This document shows positions 17,695 to 29,014 of a stretch of 64,000 nucleotides of DNA, in pieces. The translations under genes were made by a program, and so were the position numbers. The notes under the pieces are model-generated. The model had not been told where the DNA came from. It did not search any database and saw only the letters and a list, made by a program, of their open reading frames with translations. The first letter of the stretch is position 1. Every line of letters starts with the position of its first letter. Source of the stretch: G965267425 sp965267425 (GTDB lineage: Bacteria > Bacteroidota > Bacteroidia > Flavobacteriales_E > Vicingaceae); the NCBI GenBank assembly GCA_965267425.1, contig OZ253959.1, positions 1,054,001 through 1,118,000 of the forward strand, written 5' to 3'.

Positions 17695-18627
17695 TTAATT
17701 AAAATTGGCGTATTCATCTGTTCTCAAAAGAGACAATTGTAAAGCCTGTAAATCCTTTGTGTCTTTAAATTCTTCTAGTGCTTCATAAACTTCTTCCGAA
17801 GTTGGTTCTCTAGCCATTAAGGTTCCATATGTCCATCTAATGATACCCTCATCAAACTCTTCCGTATTCACCAGCACCTGAACGAAATCCCCTTTATTCG
17901 CGGCATATTCGCCAAACAAGTTTCCAGGGATATCAAATTCTATTACGTCAAAGCCGATATCAAATTCCTCAGCTGTTGGAAATCGACCGAACAAATCATT
18001 GAACGCTGCATTTAGGAAATTGAACGTATTCATATTGATTTTGTCATAAACAACATTGTCCAGCAACCTTGCAAATGCCTCTTGAATATCAATTTCAGCA
18101 TTTCGATATTCTTCATTAATCAACAAAACATTATTCAGTTTTTCTATTCTTCGGAGGTTCAATGCCAGGTTGTAATAATCACCGGCAATGGAATCACGAA
18201 CCAGATTTCCTGCTATCATGTTTCGTTCACGAATGATATCTGCGTCTGAAGCACCTTCTAACATTCTGACTTTAAACAACTCATAGGTTCTTTGGTAGTA
18301 AGCATGTTTGTAGGAAGTGTCTCCATCGAGGAAAGTTTCGTCCTCTAAAAGTTTAGTGATTAAGGTATCCCGGGCTTCGAAACTCAAACTATTGTCTCTA
18401 AGTTTATTTACTTCGAATTCCATTTCAGAATCCAATGGCTCACGCCCAATCAAGTCTATAAATATTCGATTCACATAATTCTGAACTTGAACAGTGGGTA
18501 TCCCATCGTAATAAGGTGAATTGTTGTCCGCAATCGTAGTTCCCTCTATGGTTTCGGTCTTCTTGCACGAAAACATGATCATCAGCGAACAACACAGAAA
18601 TAGTAGTGTGCGGAATAATTGAGTCAT
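17695..18627 (-). CDS. Lipoprotein with three DUF1549/DUF4214-like helical repeats; first gene of the operon
   Basis: A 310-aa lipoprotein (LLFLCCSLMIMFSCKK). Three times it repeats a pattern of the kind 'V..IF.DLIGREP...E', at YVNRIFIDLIGREPLDSEME (about 45), LNAAFNDLFGRFPTAEEFD (about 205) and RWTYGTLMAREPTSEEVYE (about 265, ending LLRTDEYANF). This is the helical signature of DUF1549 and DUF4214 regions. In Planctomycetes DUF1549 is fused to PSCyt1 and DUF1553 and sits beside DUF1501. Here the same parts appear as separate lipoproteins. The gene heads a seven-gene minus-strand operon and is divergent from comEC. I found no clear promoter in front of it. Confidence 0.75.
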   Translation of the reverse strand: MTQLFRTLLFLCCSLMIMFSCKKTETIEGTTIADNNSPYYDGIPTVQVQNYVNRIFIDLIGREPLDSEMEFEVNKLRDNSLSFEARDTLITKLLEDETFLDGDTSYKHAYYQRTYELFKVRMLEGASDADIIRERNMIAGNLVRDSIAGDYYNLALNLRRIEKLNNVLLINEEYRNAEIDIQEAFARLLDNVVYDKINMNTFNFLNAAFNDLFGRFPTAEEFDIGFDVIEFDIPGNLFGEYAANKGDFVQVLVNTEEFDEGIIRWTYGTLMAREPTSEEVYEALEEFKDTKDLQALQLSLLRTDEYANFN

Positions 18628-18725
18628 AATAGTTTGGTAATCTGACTTATAAATGTACGCATTTTGTAAAATTTTGTTTGGAAGACCTTATCTCCACCAA
18701 AGATCAACTTGTTCATAACCATTGG

Positions 18726-20744
18726 ATGAAAAATTACTTAAGCCTTTACTTTTTCATGTATTTGAATGGATTATGGCTTTTTGAGTTGTGCAATGATGCT
18801 GCCATAAATGTGGAAAATTTAGCTATTTCATTGCTGTTGCTTTCCACAATAACCATTGTTTTATCAGGAGAAATGCATTCACAGGTCAGATTGCTTGCCT
18901 TATTATTTGTGTTTTTGGGATCCATGACCATGTACTTGAAAAACAATCATGTATTAAACCAAAATCAGTTATTGTGCTTAGAATCGGATCAATGGTGTGA
19001 AATTCAGGTGTTAGCTATTAAAAAGCATTCTTCTGGACAGTCTTCTCATGTGTTGGTCAAGCACCCTTGTTATTCCAAAATCATTCATGCCACTTATTAT
19101 GCGGATTCATTAAGTAAGTTCAAGTTTACACCGGGATTGGTTATGGCTGCCCATGGAAAACTCAATTTCATCCAAAATCGCAACAATCCTGGAGAGTTTG
19201 ATAAAGAACGGTATTTTCTTACCAAAGGCATAACCCATGTGCTCAACTTGACGGCTGATACCCTGATTTCATTTGATACGGTAAAGACCATCTATTCTTT
19301 GACAGACAGCCTTAAAAATTTATTGCAAGAAGTCATTCAGCCTTTTTCCTCAGATGAGCGTACTTGGTCATTGATCCATGCACTTCTTTTTGCTGACAAG
19401 CGTTTTTTTCAGAGAGAAGACCTTGATAAATTCAGTAAAACTGGAACAATGCATCTGCTGGCTGTTTCAGGAATGCATATGGGGCTGTTATTCTGGAGTA
19501 TTTCCTTCTTTCTCAGTGGGTTAAGAATATTAAAAATTCCAAGAGCGTTTATTTATTTTATTTCAATTGTTATGTTGTTTCTATTCTCCATAATGATTGG
19601 GTTTGGAGCGTCAGTTAAAAGGGCTTTTGCAATGATTTCCATTTTATTGTTTTCTAAAGTAATCCATAAGAAAACTCACGGATTGGTTTCATTGTCATTG
19701 GCTGGATTCATTATTGTTCTTTCTGAACCATATGTCATATACGACGTTGGATTTCAACTTTCCTTTTGTGCTGTGGCAAGTTTGTTATCCATACCGTATT
19801 TGAGAAATCAAGAAGTGCAATCTAAATTTTCACAAGCTATTAAAGGACTGGTTATCGTTTCAATCATTGCTCAATTGGGAACCACCCCAATTACATTGTA
19901 TCATTTTGATTTATTTCCAGTTTATTTCTTGTTGGCCAATGTGGTTATCATTCCGATGGTTATTGTATTGATGTATGTTCTTTTGTTGTATATGCTGGTC
20001 TCATCCATTGAATTCATGCAACAGTTAATTGAATCCTGTATTCATTTTTTGGTGAAAATTTTGTTCAGTGTTCTGGATTGCTTTTCTGCACTTCCACACT
20101 CAACGCTATCAGGGCTCAATGTTTCATATTTCCTGATGATATTGGGAATGATAATTTTGTTTTTTTGGTTCACTTACCGAAACAATCGGATTCATTTACC
20201 GACCTATTTTTGGATTGCCTTGATAATTTGTATTGTCTGGAACTTCATCATACAGGGTTATCAGCGCATCAATAATTCGGGTTACGTTTTGAATTCTTCA
20301 GGTTCTTTTCAAATGTTGCTCAAAACAAAATCAGACAACATTTTGCTTACGCATGACTTAAAAAAAGAACTGATCAAAAAGGAAATATTCAAAACAATGA
20401 ATAAGACTTTTCAATTGACTAATTTGATGCATATCTCTTTGGATTCCGTTTGGAATAAAGCGAACAATTTTCCAGCAGAATTCTTTATGACGAATAGGGG
20501 CAAGAGAGTACTTGTCATTGGGGATATTCCAATAAAAACTGATTTGATTTCAAGTTTGTCGACTGATTACCTGATCTTGACAAAAGATACCAAGTTGAAC
20601 TTCCAACAACTTCAAAAAATATTTTCATTTCATCTATTGATTATTGCAGATACGCCGCATAAGAAGTTGCACTATTGGCGAACGATTGCAAATAAAAGAA
20701 ATGATGTAATTCTGGTAGCAGGAAAAGAAAGCTTCAAATTATAA
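18726..20744 (+). CDS. comEC: ComEC/Rec2-family DNA-uptake channel protein
   Basis: The ATG at 18726 gives a 672-aa polytopic membrane protein. A TTG at 18678 would add 16 soluble residues. The layout is two N-terminal helices, a DUF4131-like soluble domain (NRNNPGEFDKERYFLTKGITH), then the Competence domain with SKTGTMHLLAVSGMHMGLLFW, the diagnostic LLAVSGxHxG motif, and about eight helices including IYDVGFQLSFCAVASLL. The last 150 residues are soluble but show no HxHxDH motif, so the metallo-beta-lactamase domain of longer ComEC proteins is absent or degenerate, as in many Bacteroidota. Family role: moves single-stranded DNA across the inner membrane during transformation. The 3' end overlaps the SPOR gene by 6 bases. 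Confidence 0.9.
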   Translation: MKNYLSLYFFMYLNGLWLFELCNDAAINVENLAISLLLLSTITIVLSGEMHSQVRLLALLFVFLGSMTMYLKNNHVLNQNQLLCLESDQWCEIQVLAIKKHSSGQSSHVLVKHPCYSKIIHATYYADSLSKFKFTPGLVMAAHGKLNFIQNRNNPGEFDKERYFLTKGITHVLNLTADTLISFDTVKTIYSLTDSLKNLLQEVIQPFSSDERTWSLIHALLFADKRFFQREDLDKFSKTGTMHLLAVSGMHMGLLFWSISFFLSGLRILKIPRAFIYFISIVMLFLFSIMIGFGASVKRAFAMISILLFSKVIHKKTHGLVSLSLAGFIIVLSEPYVIYDVGFQLSFCAVASLLSIPYLRNQEVQSKFSQAIKGLVIVSIIAQLGTTPITLYHFDLFPVYFLLANVVIIPMVIVLMYVLLLYMLVSSIEFMQQLIESCIHFLVKILFSVLDCFSALPHSTLSGLNVSYFLMILGMIILFFWFTYRNNRIHLPTYFWIALIICIVWNFIIQGYQRINNSGYVLNSSGSFQMLLKTKSDNILLTHDLKKELIKKEIFKTMNKTFQLTNLMHISLDSVWNKANNFPAEFFMTNRGKRVLVIGDIPIKTDLISSLSTDYLILTKDTKLNFQQLQKIFSFHLLIIADTPHKKLHYWRTIANKRNDVILVAGKESFKL

Positions 20745-21677
20745 TTTGTCAATTGGTGCTTTCAACAAATAGGCATCTTCCCGCCATTCTTGAATTTGTT
20801 TCAATTGTTGTTTGGCCTCTTCCAAGGTAGAATATGGCCCTGTATAAACTTTATATAAAGCTGCTCCTTCATCAAATAAACTGGGTATCCAAAAATAAGA
20901 GGCTTGCATCCCTCTTGCCTTTAATTGCTGTACATTGGACACGGCTGTAAGTTCATTTTCATTGGACGAATAACTAATGATAATTTGGCCTTCAATACTG
21001 GCCCATGAACTTTGTCCAGAAGTGGCAATATCATCTTTGGCTGATGAATCAACAGAGGCAGAAACATCTTCGTGAGAAGAAAGAACTTCTGTGAATTGCC
21101 ATAAATAAAAGAATCCAGCCAAAAGCACAACAATTCCGAGGATTGCGAATAGAGGTGCCTTCGATTTCTTTTTCCTGGGTTGCTTTACTGGTACCTGTTT
21201 TTTAATTTCTGCTTGTTTCTTTTGGCTTACTTGTTCCGTTGACTTGCGAACATTATTTTCTTTCCACTTCGATTCAGGTTTAATATTTGTCTCTGATGTC
21301 GAGGGTGATTCGGTCTTTTTCGGAACAGCGGTGTCGGTCTTTTTTGTTGTTACCTGACCAGACGAAGAGGAGTTTTTATCAGGAGTTGAAATTTTTTTAT
21401 CAGAAACCGTACTTGATGTTGAAGTAGATGTCTTTTTTATGTGGGAAGTACTTGTGCTATTCTTGCTGTTTACCGTTTTTACAACCTTGGTTGTTGTAGA
21501 TTTTGATGGTGCAGATTTAACTGAAGATGCTGAGTCCTTGGTTTGAGTAGATTTTGCTGACGCAACCGTCGATTTTGAAGTTACACTTTTAGAACCGGAA
21601 GACTTTGACTGTATTTCAGCAATTCTTTTTTGAATTTCCTCTAACTTCTGTTGTTTCGAATTTTTGATGTCTTCCAA
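20739..21677 (-). CDS. Membrane-anchored SPOR-domain protein with long Ser/Thr/Lys linker
   Basis: A 312-aa protein. Residues 1-175 are low-complexity and Ser/Thr/Lys-rich after a short coiled coil (KLEEIQKRIAEIQ). A single membrane helix follows at about 178-200 (APLFAILGIVVLLAGFFYLW). A C-terminal SPOR domain (about 235-312) has GQIIISYSSNENELTAV, LKARGMQASYFWI and YKVYTGPYSTLEEAKQQL, the usual pattern for binding denuded septal peptidoglycan. The N-terminus faces the cytoplasm (type II topology), so the linker is cytoplasmic and the SPOR domain periplasmic. The start codon is TTG at 21677, and no ATG exists before an upstream stop. It is probably a cell-division or envelope factor. Confidence 0.85.
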   Translation of the reverse strand: MEDIKNSKQQKLEEIQKRIAEIQSKSSGSKSVTSKSTVASAKSTQTKDSASSVKSAPSKSTTTKVVKTVNSKNSTSTSHIKKTSTSTSSTVSDKKISTPDKNSSSSGQVTTKKTDTAVPKKTESPSTSETNIKPESKWKENNVRKSTEQVSQKKQAEIKKQVPVKQPRKKKSKAPLFAILGIVVLLAGFFYLWQFTEVLSSHEDVSASVDSSAKDDIATSGQSSWASIEGQIIISYSSNENELTAVSNVQQLKARGMQASYFWIPSLFDEGAALYKVYTGPYSTLEEAKQQLKQIQEWREDAYLLKAPIDKL

Positions 21678-21738
21678 TGGTTGCAGATTTTATTTGGGCC
21701 ATTAAAAGTATGAAATAAATGAGCGCAGTTTGTCAAGC

Positions 21739-22878
21739 TCAAGACATTAAATTGTCAAATAAGTCTAAATATTGACGTTTTGCATCGATGTGCGAAAACC
21801 TTTGAACCGCAGAATGATATGCTTTTTCGGAGATTGATTTTGCCAAATCTGGATGGACCATTAATTCCGTTATTTTTTGAAATAATGATTGCGTTGAATT
21901 GGGCTCAAACAGCAAGCCTAGATTTCCATTTTCCAATATTTCTGAAGTTCCTCCTGAATCAGAACCAATAATAGGAACTTTTGATAGCATTGCCTCAGTG
22001 GTCACCATGCCGAACGTTTCAGAATTTGTGGCCATGACAAAAAGATCAATTGCCGAGAAAAAGGATCTTGTATCCTTCATAAAAGGTCTAAAATTTACAT
22101 GGTCTTTTACTCCCAGCTCTTCACTTAAATGGATCAAGTATTGTTTATAATCACCTTTGTTATCTAGGGTGTTTTCACCAATCACCAACAATTCAGTGTT
22201 TGGATTCAATTTCTTCAGCTCAGGTAATGTTCGAATCAGTAATTCTTGACCCTTATGTGGGTCTAACCTGCCTATTATTCCAATAATATAGGCTTCGTCA
22301 TTTGTCATCAGTTGTTTTCTGCTCTTGCTTTTTGAGAATCCCGAATAATCCCAATTTGAAATATCAGTTGCCAATGGAATGACATGCACTTTTTCAGAAG
22401 AAATGCGGGTTCTTTGAATCGCTTGTTCCTTAAGCCAATTAAGCGGTGCGATCCATGCATCTAGTTTATTTATTCGAATGGTATGAAGAAAATCTTTTTT
22501 GTCAACGCCTAGTTGCATTTGTTGTTGATATAAGGTGGCTATTTTGCCTTTGGAAAGCCATTTAACGGAAGCTACCATGCTCATATCTCTATTATGAGAA
22601 AATACCAAGATCTGAATGTCTCTATTGTTTAGCCTTCTTAATAAAGAATACGCAGCAAAAGGCGTATAATACTTACGTTGAATCGGAATAGCTTCAACCT
22701 CTATATTTCTGATTTGAGCTTCTTTATAAATTGGGGAATTAATTGGGCAAAAAACAATAGCCTTATGAGTTTCATCTTGAATCCAATTAGCCAATCTGAG
22801 CAGATTCATTTCCAACCCACCCCAACTAATCGAACTACACACAAAGGCAATACCAGGTTTGCTTTTTTGCAAAATCAC
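21739..22878 (-). CDS. GT4-family glycosyltransferase
   Basis: A 379-aa GT-B glycosyltransferase of family 4. The N-terminal half has IAFVCSSISWGGLEMNLLRLANW (acceptor side, Gly-rich loop). The C-terminal Rossmann domain has IGIIGRLDPHKGQELLIRTL, NSETFGMVTTEAMLSKVPIIG and SDSGGTSEILENG, including the E-x7-E type motif that binds the nucleotide sugar. It acts at the cytoplasmic face of the membrane. The sugar and acceptor are unknown; LPS or another surface glycan is likely. The start is a GTG at 22878. It is transcribed divergently from the SDR gene, 59 bases away. Confidence 0.88.
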   Translation of the reverse strand: MILQKSKPGIAFVCSSISWGGLEMNLLRLANWIQDETHKAIVFCPINSPIYKEAQIRNIEVEAIPIQRKYYTPFAAYSLLRRLNNRDIQILVFSHNRDMSMVASVKWLSKGKIATLYQQQMQLGVDKKDFLHTIRINKLDAWIAPLNWLKEQAIQRTRISSEKVHVIPLATDISNWDYSGFSKSKSRKQLMTNDEAYIIGIIGRLDPHKGQELLIRTLPELKKLNPNTELLVIGENTLDNKGDYKQYLIHLSEELGVKDHVNFRPFMKDTRSFFSAIDLFVMATNSETFGMVTTEAMLSKVPIIGSDSGGTSEILENGNLGLLFEPNSTQSLFQKITELMVHPDLAKSISEKAYHSAVQRFSHIDAKRQYLDLFDNLMS

Positions 22879-22885
22879 TCATAGG

Positions 22886-22914
22886 TTTGGTTAGCGCAAA
22901 TATCGATATTTTTG
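22886..22914 (+). promoter_or_regulatory. Probable promoter of the SDR gene
   Basis: TTTG (22886-22889) and TATTTTTG (22907-22914) match the Bacteroidota -33 and -7 elements with a 17-base spacer (19 expected). The start codon follows 23 bases later. Confidence 0.5.
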
Positions 22915-22937
22915 AACAGTATCTTAAAATCAAAAGA

Positions 22938-23639
22938 ATGAATGTTATTGTCACCGGAGCCGGAAGTGGTATAGGAAAAGAGGTAGTAAAGAGGTTCCTT
23001 CAAGAGGAGAATACAAACGTATTGGCAGTATCGAGAAATTCAGCCAAGTTGGATGCCTTAATTCAGGAATGTGGGAACCAAAACTTGCGAACGTTGGAAT
23101 TGGATTTTGTGGATTTTGATTCAAATGAGATTAAACTAGGGGAGGCATTGAATGGTATGGGAGAGGTTGACATATTGATCAACAATGCCGGGATGTTATT
23201 GAATAAGAATTTTTTGGATGTCACTGTTAAAGACATGAACGAACAATGGACTGTAAATTTTGTTGGCGCTGCTCGAATGATTCAGCATTGTGTTCCTTAT
23301 ATGGAAGTAACGAATGGGAAAAGTCATATCATTAACGTTTCCAGTATGGGGGGATATCAAGGGAGTGCTAAATTTCCGGGCTTATCAATTTACAGTTCGA
23401 GCAAAGGAGCCTTATCTATATTGACGGAATGTTTAGCTGAAGAATTTGCTGATAAATCTATTTCTGTGAATGCTTTGGCTTTTGGAGCGGTTCAGACGGA
23501 GATGTTGGAAAAGGCATTTCCTGAGTTCAAAGCGCCCATATCTGCGGAAGAGATGGCGGGTTTTGTGGTAGAATTTGCGATGAACGGTCATCGATATATG
23601 AATGGAAAGGTACTTCCGGTGTCAATTTCCACCCCCTAA
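22938..23639 (+). CDS. Short-chain dehydrogenase/reductase (SDR)
   Basis: The ATG at 22938 gives a 233-aa classical SDR. NAD(P) binding is shown by VTGAGSGIGKEV (TGxxxGIG), the structural NNAGM block follows, and the catalytic set is Ser in INVSSMGG with YSSSK (YxxxK) in IYSSSKGALSILTE. The end LAFGAVQTEMLEKAF is the usual substrate-loop region. The substrate cannot be told. It could be a 3-oxoacyl-ACP reductase-like or sugar/alcohol dehydrogenase enzyme. It sits alone between a divergent glycosyltransferase gene and the rRNA promoters. Confidence 0.9.
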   Translation: MNVIVTGAGSGIGKEVVKRFLQEENTNVLAVSRNSAKLDALIQECGNQNLRTLELDFVDFDSNEIKLGEALNGMGEVDILINNAGMLLNKNFLDVTVKDMNEQWTVNFVGAARMIQHCVPYMEVTNGKSHIINVSSMGGYQGSAKFPGLSIYSSSKGALSILTECLAEEFADKSISVNALAFGAVQTEMLEKAFPEFKAPISAEEMAGFVVEFAMNGHRYMNGKVLPVSISTP

Positions 23640-23691
23640 TCACTTCGTTTTAAGGCCATTGAAAATTATATATTTTTTTTGGAACAAATTG

Positions 23692-23722
23692 TTTGCAGAT
23701 AATTAATTCATCGTTAACTTTG
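23692..23722 (+). promoter_or_regulatory. rRNA promoter P1
   Basis: TTTG (23692-23695), a 19-base spacer, then TAACTTTG (23715-23722). This is an exact fit to the Bacteroidota primary sigma consensus TTTG-N19-TAnnTTTG, about 270 bases before the mature 16S. Confidence 0.85.
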
Positions 23723-23818
23723 CCACCCCCAAATAAAGAACAGAATTGTTGTTTGAAGGGGTTGAGAGGTTGAGAAAAGTAGGGGAGAAAAAAAAAGATT
23801 AAAAAAAGCGGAAAATAA

Positions 23819-23848
23819 TTGTTGGATTAAAAAAATTATCTAATTTTG
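23819..23848 (+). promoter_or_regulatory. rRNA promoter P2
   Basis: TTG (23819-23821), a 19-base spacer, then TAATTTTG (23841-23848), again with exact spacing. It gives a tandem promoter pair for the rRNA operon. A purine-rich tract lies directly upstream. Confidence 0.85.
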
Positions 23849-23901
23849 CATCCGCTTTTAGAAAAAGTAAGATTGAAAAGGGCCGTTTTCGGGACGGTCG
23901 A

Positions 23902-23910
23902 GTTCTTTGA
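23902..23910 (+). promoter_or_regulatory. boxA-like antitermination site before 16S
   Basis: GTTCTTTGA here is repeated as GTTCTTTGACAT at 25796 before 23S. Repetition upstream of both large rRNAs is the hallmark of boxA, where Nus factors load onto the transcript. Confidence 0.65.
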
Positions 23911-23920
23911 AAATACTGAA

Positions 23921-23945
23921 GCAGAAGTCTAAAAAGGTAAGAGAC
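23921..23945 (+). other. 16S processing stalk, 5' strand
   Basis: GCAGAAGTCTAAAAAGG followed by TAAGAGAC is complementary, with small bulges, to 25545-25567 after the 16S (GTCTCTTC... ...CTTCTGC). The two arms would form the long double-stranded stalk that RNase III cuts. Confidence 0.75.
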
Positions 23946-23993
23946 TAGATTCATTTCTTAGAGAAGTAAACCTGGATACAAACAATACATTTT

Positions 23994-25516
<1,523 letters not shown>

Positions 25517-25544
25517 AGAGTAGGTTTATTTCGAAAGAAATGAT

Positions 25545-25567
25545 GTCTCTTCTTTTTTAACTTCTGC
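25545..25567 (+). other. 16S processing stalk, 3' strand
   Basis: GTCTCTTC, a T-rich run and CTTCTGC form the reverse complement of 23921-23945. Nearby, ATTTC-GAAA-GAAAT (about 25529-25542) forms a small hairpin with a GNRA tetraloop. Confidence 0.7.
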
Positions 25568-25593
25568 TTTTTTTAGATATACCCAATATTTTC

Positions 25594-25667
25594 AGTCCCG
25601 TAGCTCAGCTGGTTAGAGCGCTACACTGATAATGTAGAGGTCAGCAGTTCAAGTCTGCTCGGGACTA
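25594..25667 (+). tRNA. tRNA-Ile (GAT)
   Basis: A 74-base cloverleaf. The acceptor AGTCCCG pairs with CGGGACT, the discriminator is A and no CCA is encoded. The anticodon stem CTACA/TGTAG holds loop CTGATAA with anticodon GAT. The T-loop is GTTCAAG. This is the standard first spacer tRNA of a bacterial rRNA operon. Confidence 0.97.
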
Positions 25668-25680
25668 CAGGATAAGTATT

Positions 25681-25754
25681 GGGGAATTAGCTCAGCTGGC
25701 TAGAGCGCCTGCCTTGCACGCAGGAGGTCATCGGTTCGACTCCGATATTCTCCA
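25681..25754 (+). tRNA. tRNA-Ala (TGC)
   Basis: A 74-base cloverleaf. The acceptor GGGGAAT pairs with ATTCTCC (one G-U pair) and the discriminator is A. The anticodon stem CCTGC/GCAGG holds loop CTTGCAC with anticodon TGC. The T-loop is GTTCGAC. It lies 13 bases after tRNA-Ile. Confidence 0.97.
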
Positions 25755-25795
25755 CACAACCATTTATTCGACTTGTCGGATAATGATTGGGTAAA

Positions 25796-25807
25796 GTTCT
25801 TTGACAT
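25796..25807 (+). promoter_or_regulatory. boxA-like antitermination site before 23S
   Basis: GTTCTTTGACAT repeats the element seen before 16S. The 5' strand of the 23S processing stalk follows at once (25808-25824, CTTGAAAGAAAATATTT). Confidence 0.65.
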
Positions 25808-25824
25808 CTTGAAAGAAAATATTT
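25808..25824 (+). other. 23S processing stalk, 5' strand (pairs with 28750-28767)
   Basis: CTTGAAAGAAAATATTT is the reverse complement, with one bulged base, of AAATATTTTCTTTCCAAG at 28750-28767 after the 23S. Such a stalk brackets the mature 23S for RNase III. Confidence 0.7.
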
Positions 25825-25850
25825 TAGAGAATCAACTCAAACTGTAATAA

Positions 25851-28732
<2,882 letters not shown>

Positions 28733-28807
28733 TATGTTGTTTCCTTCTGAAATATTTTCTTTCCAAGTTTGTCTTACAATATTGATTCATCACGAATCTG
28801 AAGACTT

Positions 28808-28915
28808 TTGGTGATTTTAGCGATGGGGTTCACCTCTTACCATTTCGAACAGAGAAGTTAAGCCCATTTGCGCAGATGGTACTGGGTAAAACCGGGAGAG
28901 TATGTAGTTGCCAAT
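28808..28915 (+). rRNA. rrf: 5S ribosomal RNA
   Basis: About 108 bases. The terminal helix is TTGG...CCAA. Conserved internal blocks are CCATTTCGAACAGAGAAGTTAAGCCC and TGGTACTGGGTAAAACCGGGAGAGTA. It lies about 75 bases after 23S, and the terminator follows. Confidence 0.93.
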
Positions 28916-28921
28916 TTTTAT

Positions 28922-28955
28922 AACCTCGATGAGTTCTGCTCATCGAGGTTTTTTT
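28922..28955 (+). terminator. rRNA operon terminator
   Basis: A perfect 12-bp stem AACCTCGATGAG/CTCATCGAGGTT with loop TTCTG is followed by a run of seven T. It is a very strong intrinsic terminator directly after 5S. Confidence 0.95.
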
Positions 28956-29014
28956 ATGACCATTCCTATCAAACATTCCTTATTTTTTCTGTAAAATTGC
29001 CCCAATTCTGTGTT

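Larger units (their letters stand above)
23640..23993 (+). other. rRNA operon promoter and leader region (354 bases, no protein gene)
   Basis: This gene-free stretch holds two promoters, a G/C-rich hairpin (GGCCGT/ACGGTC, about 23881-23899), a boxA-like antitermination site and the 5' strand of the 16S processing stalk. The segment 23760-23820 is strongly purine-rich (runs of A and G), consistent with an UP-like or bendable element upstream of the second promoter. Confidence 0.75.

Noticed and set aside
28868..29014. An extended N-terminus for the porin reaching back into 5S rRNA
   Set aside because: It would cross the 5S gene and a strong terminator. The ATG at 29015 starts a perfect signal peptide.
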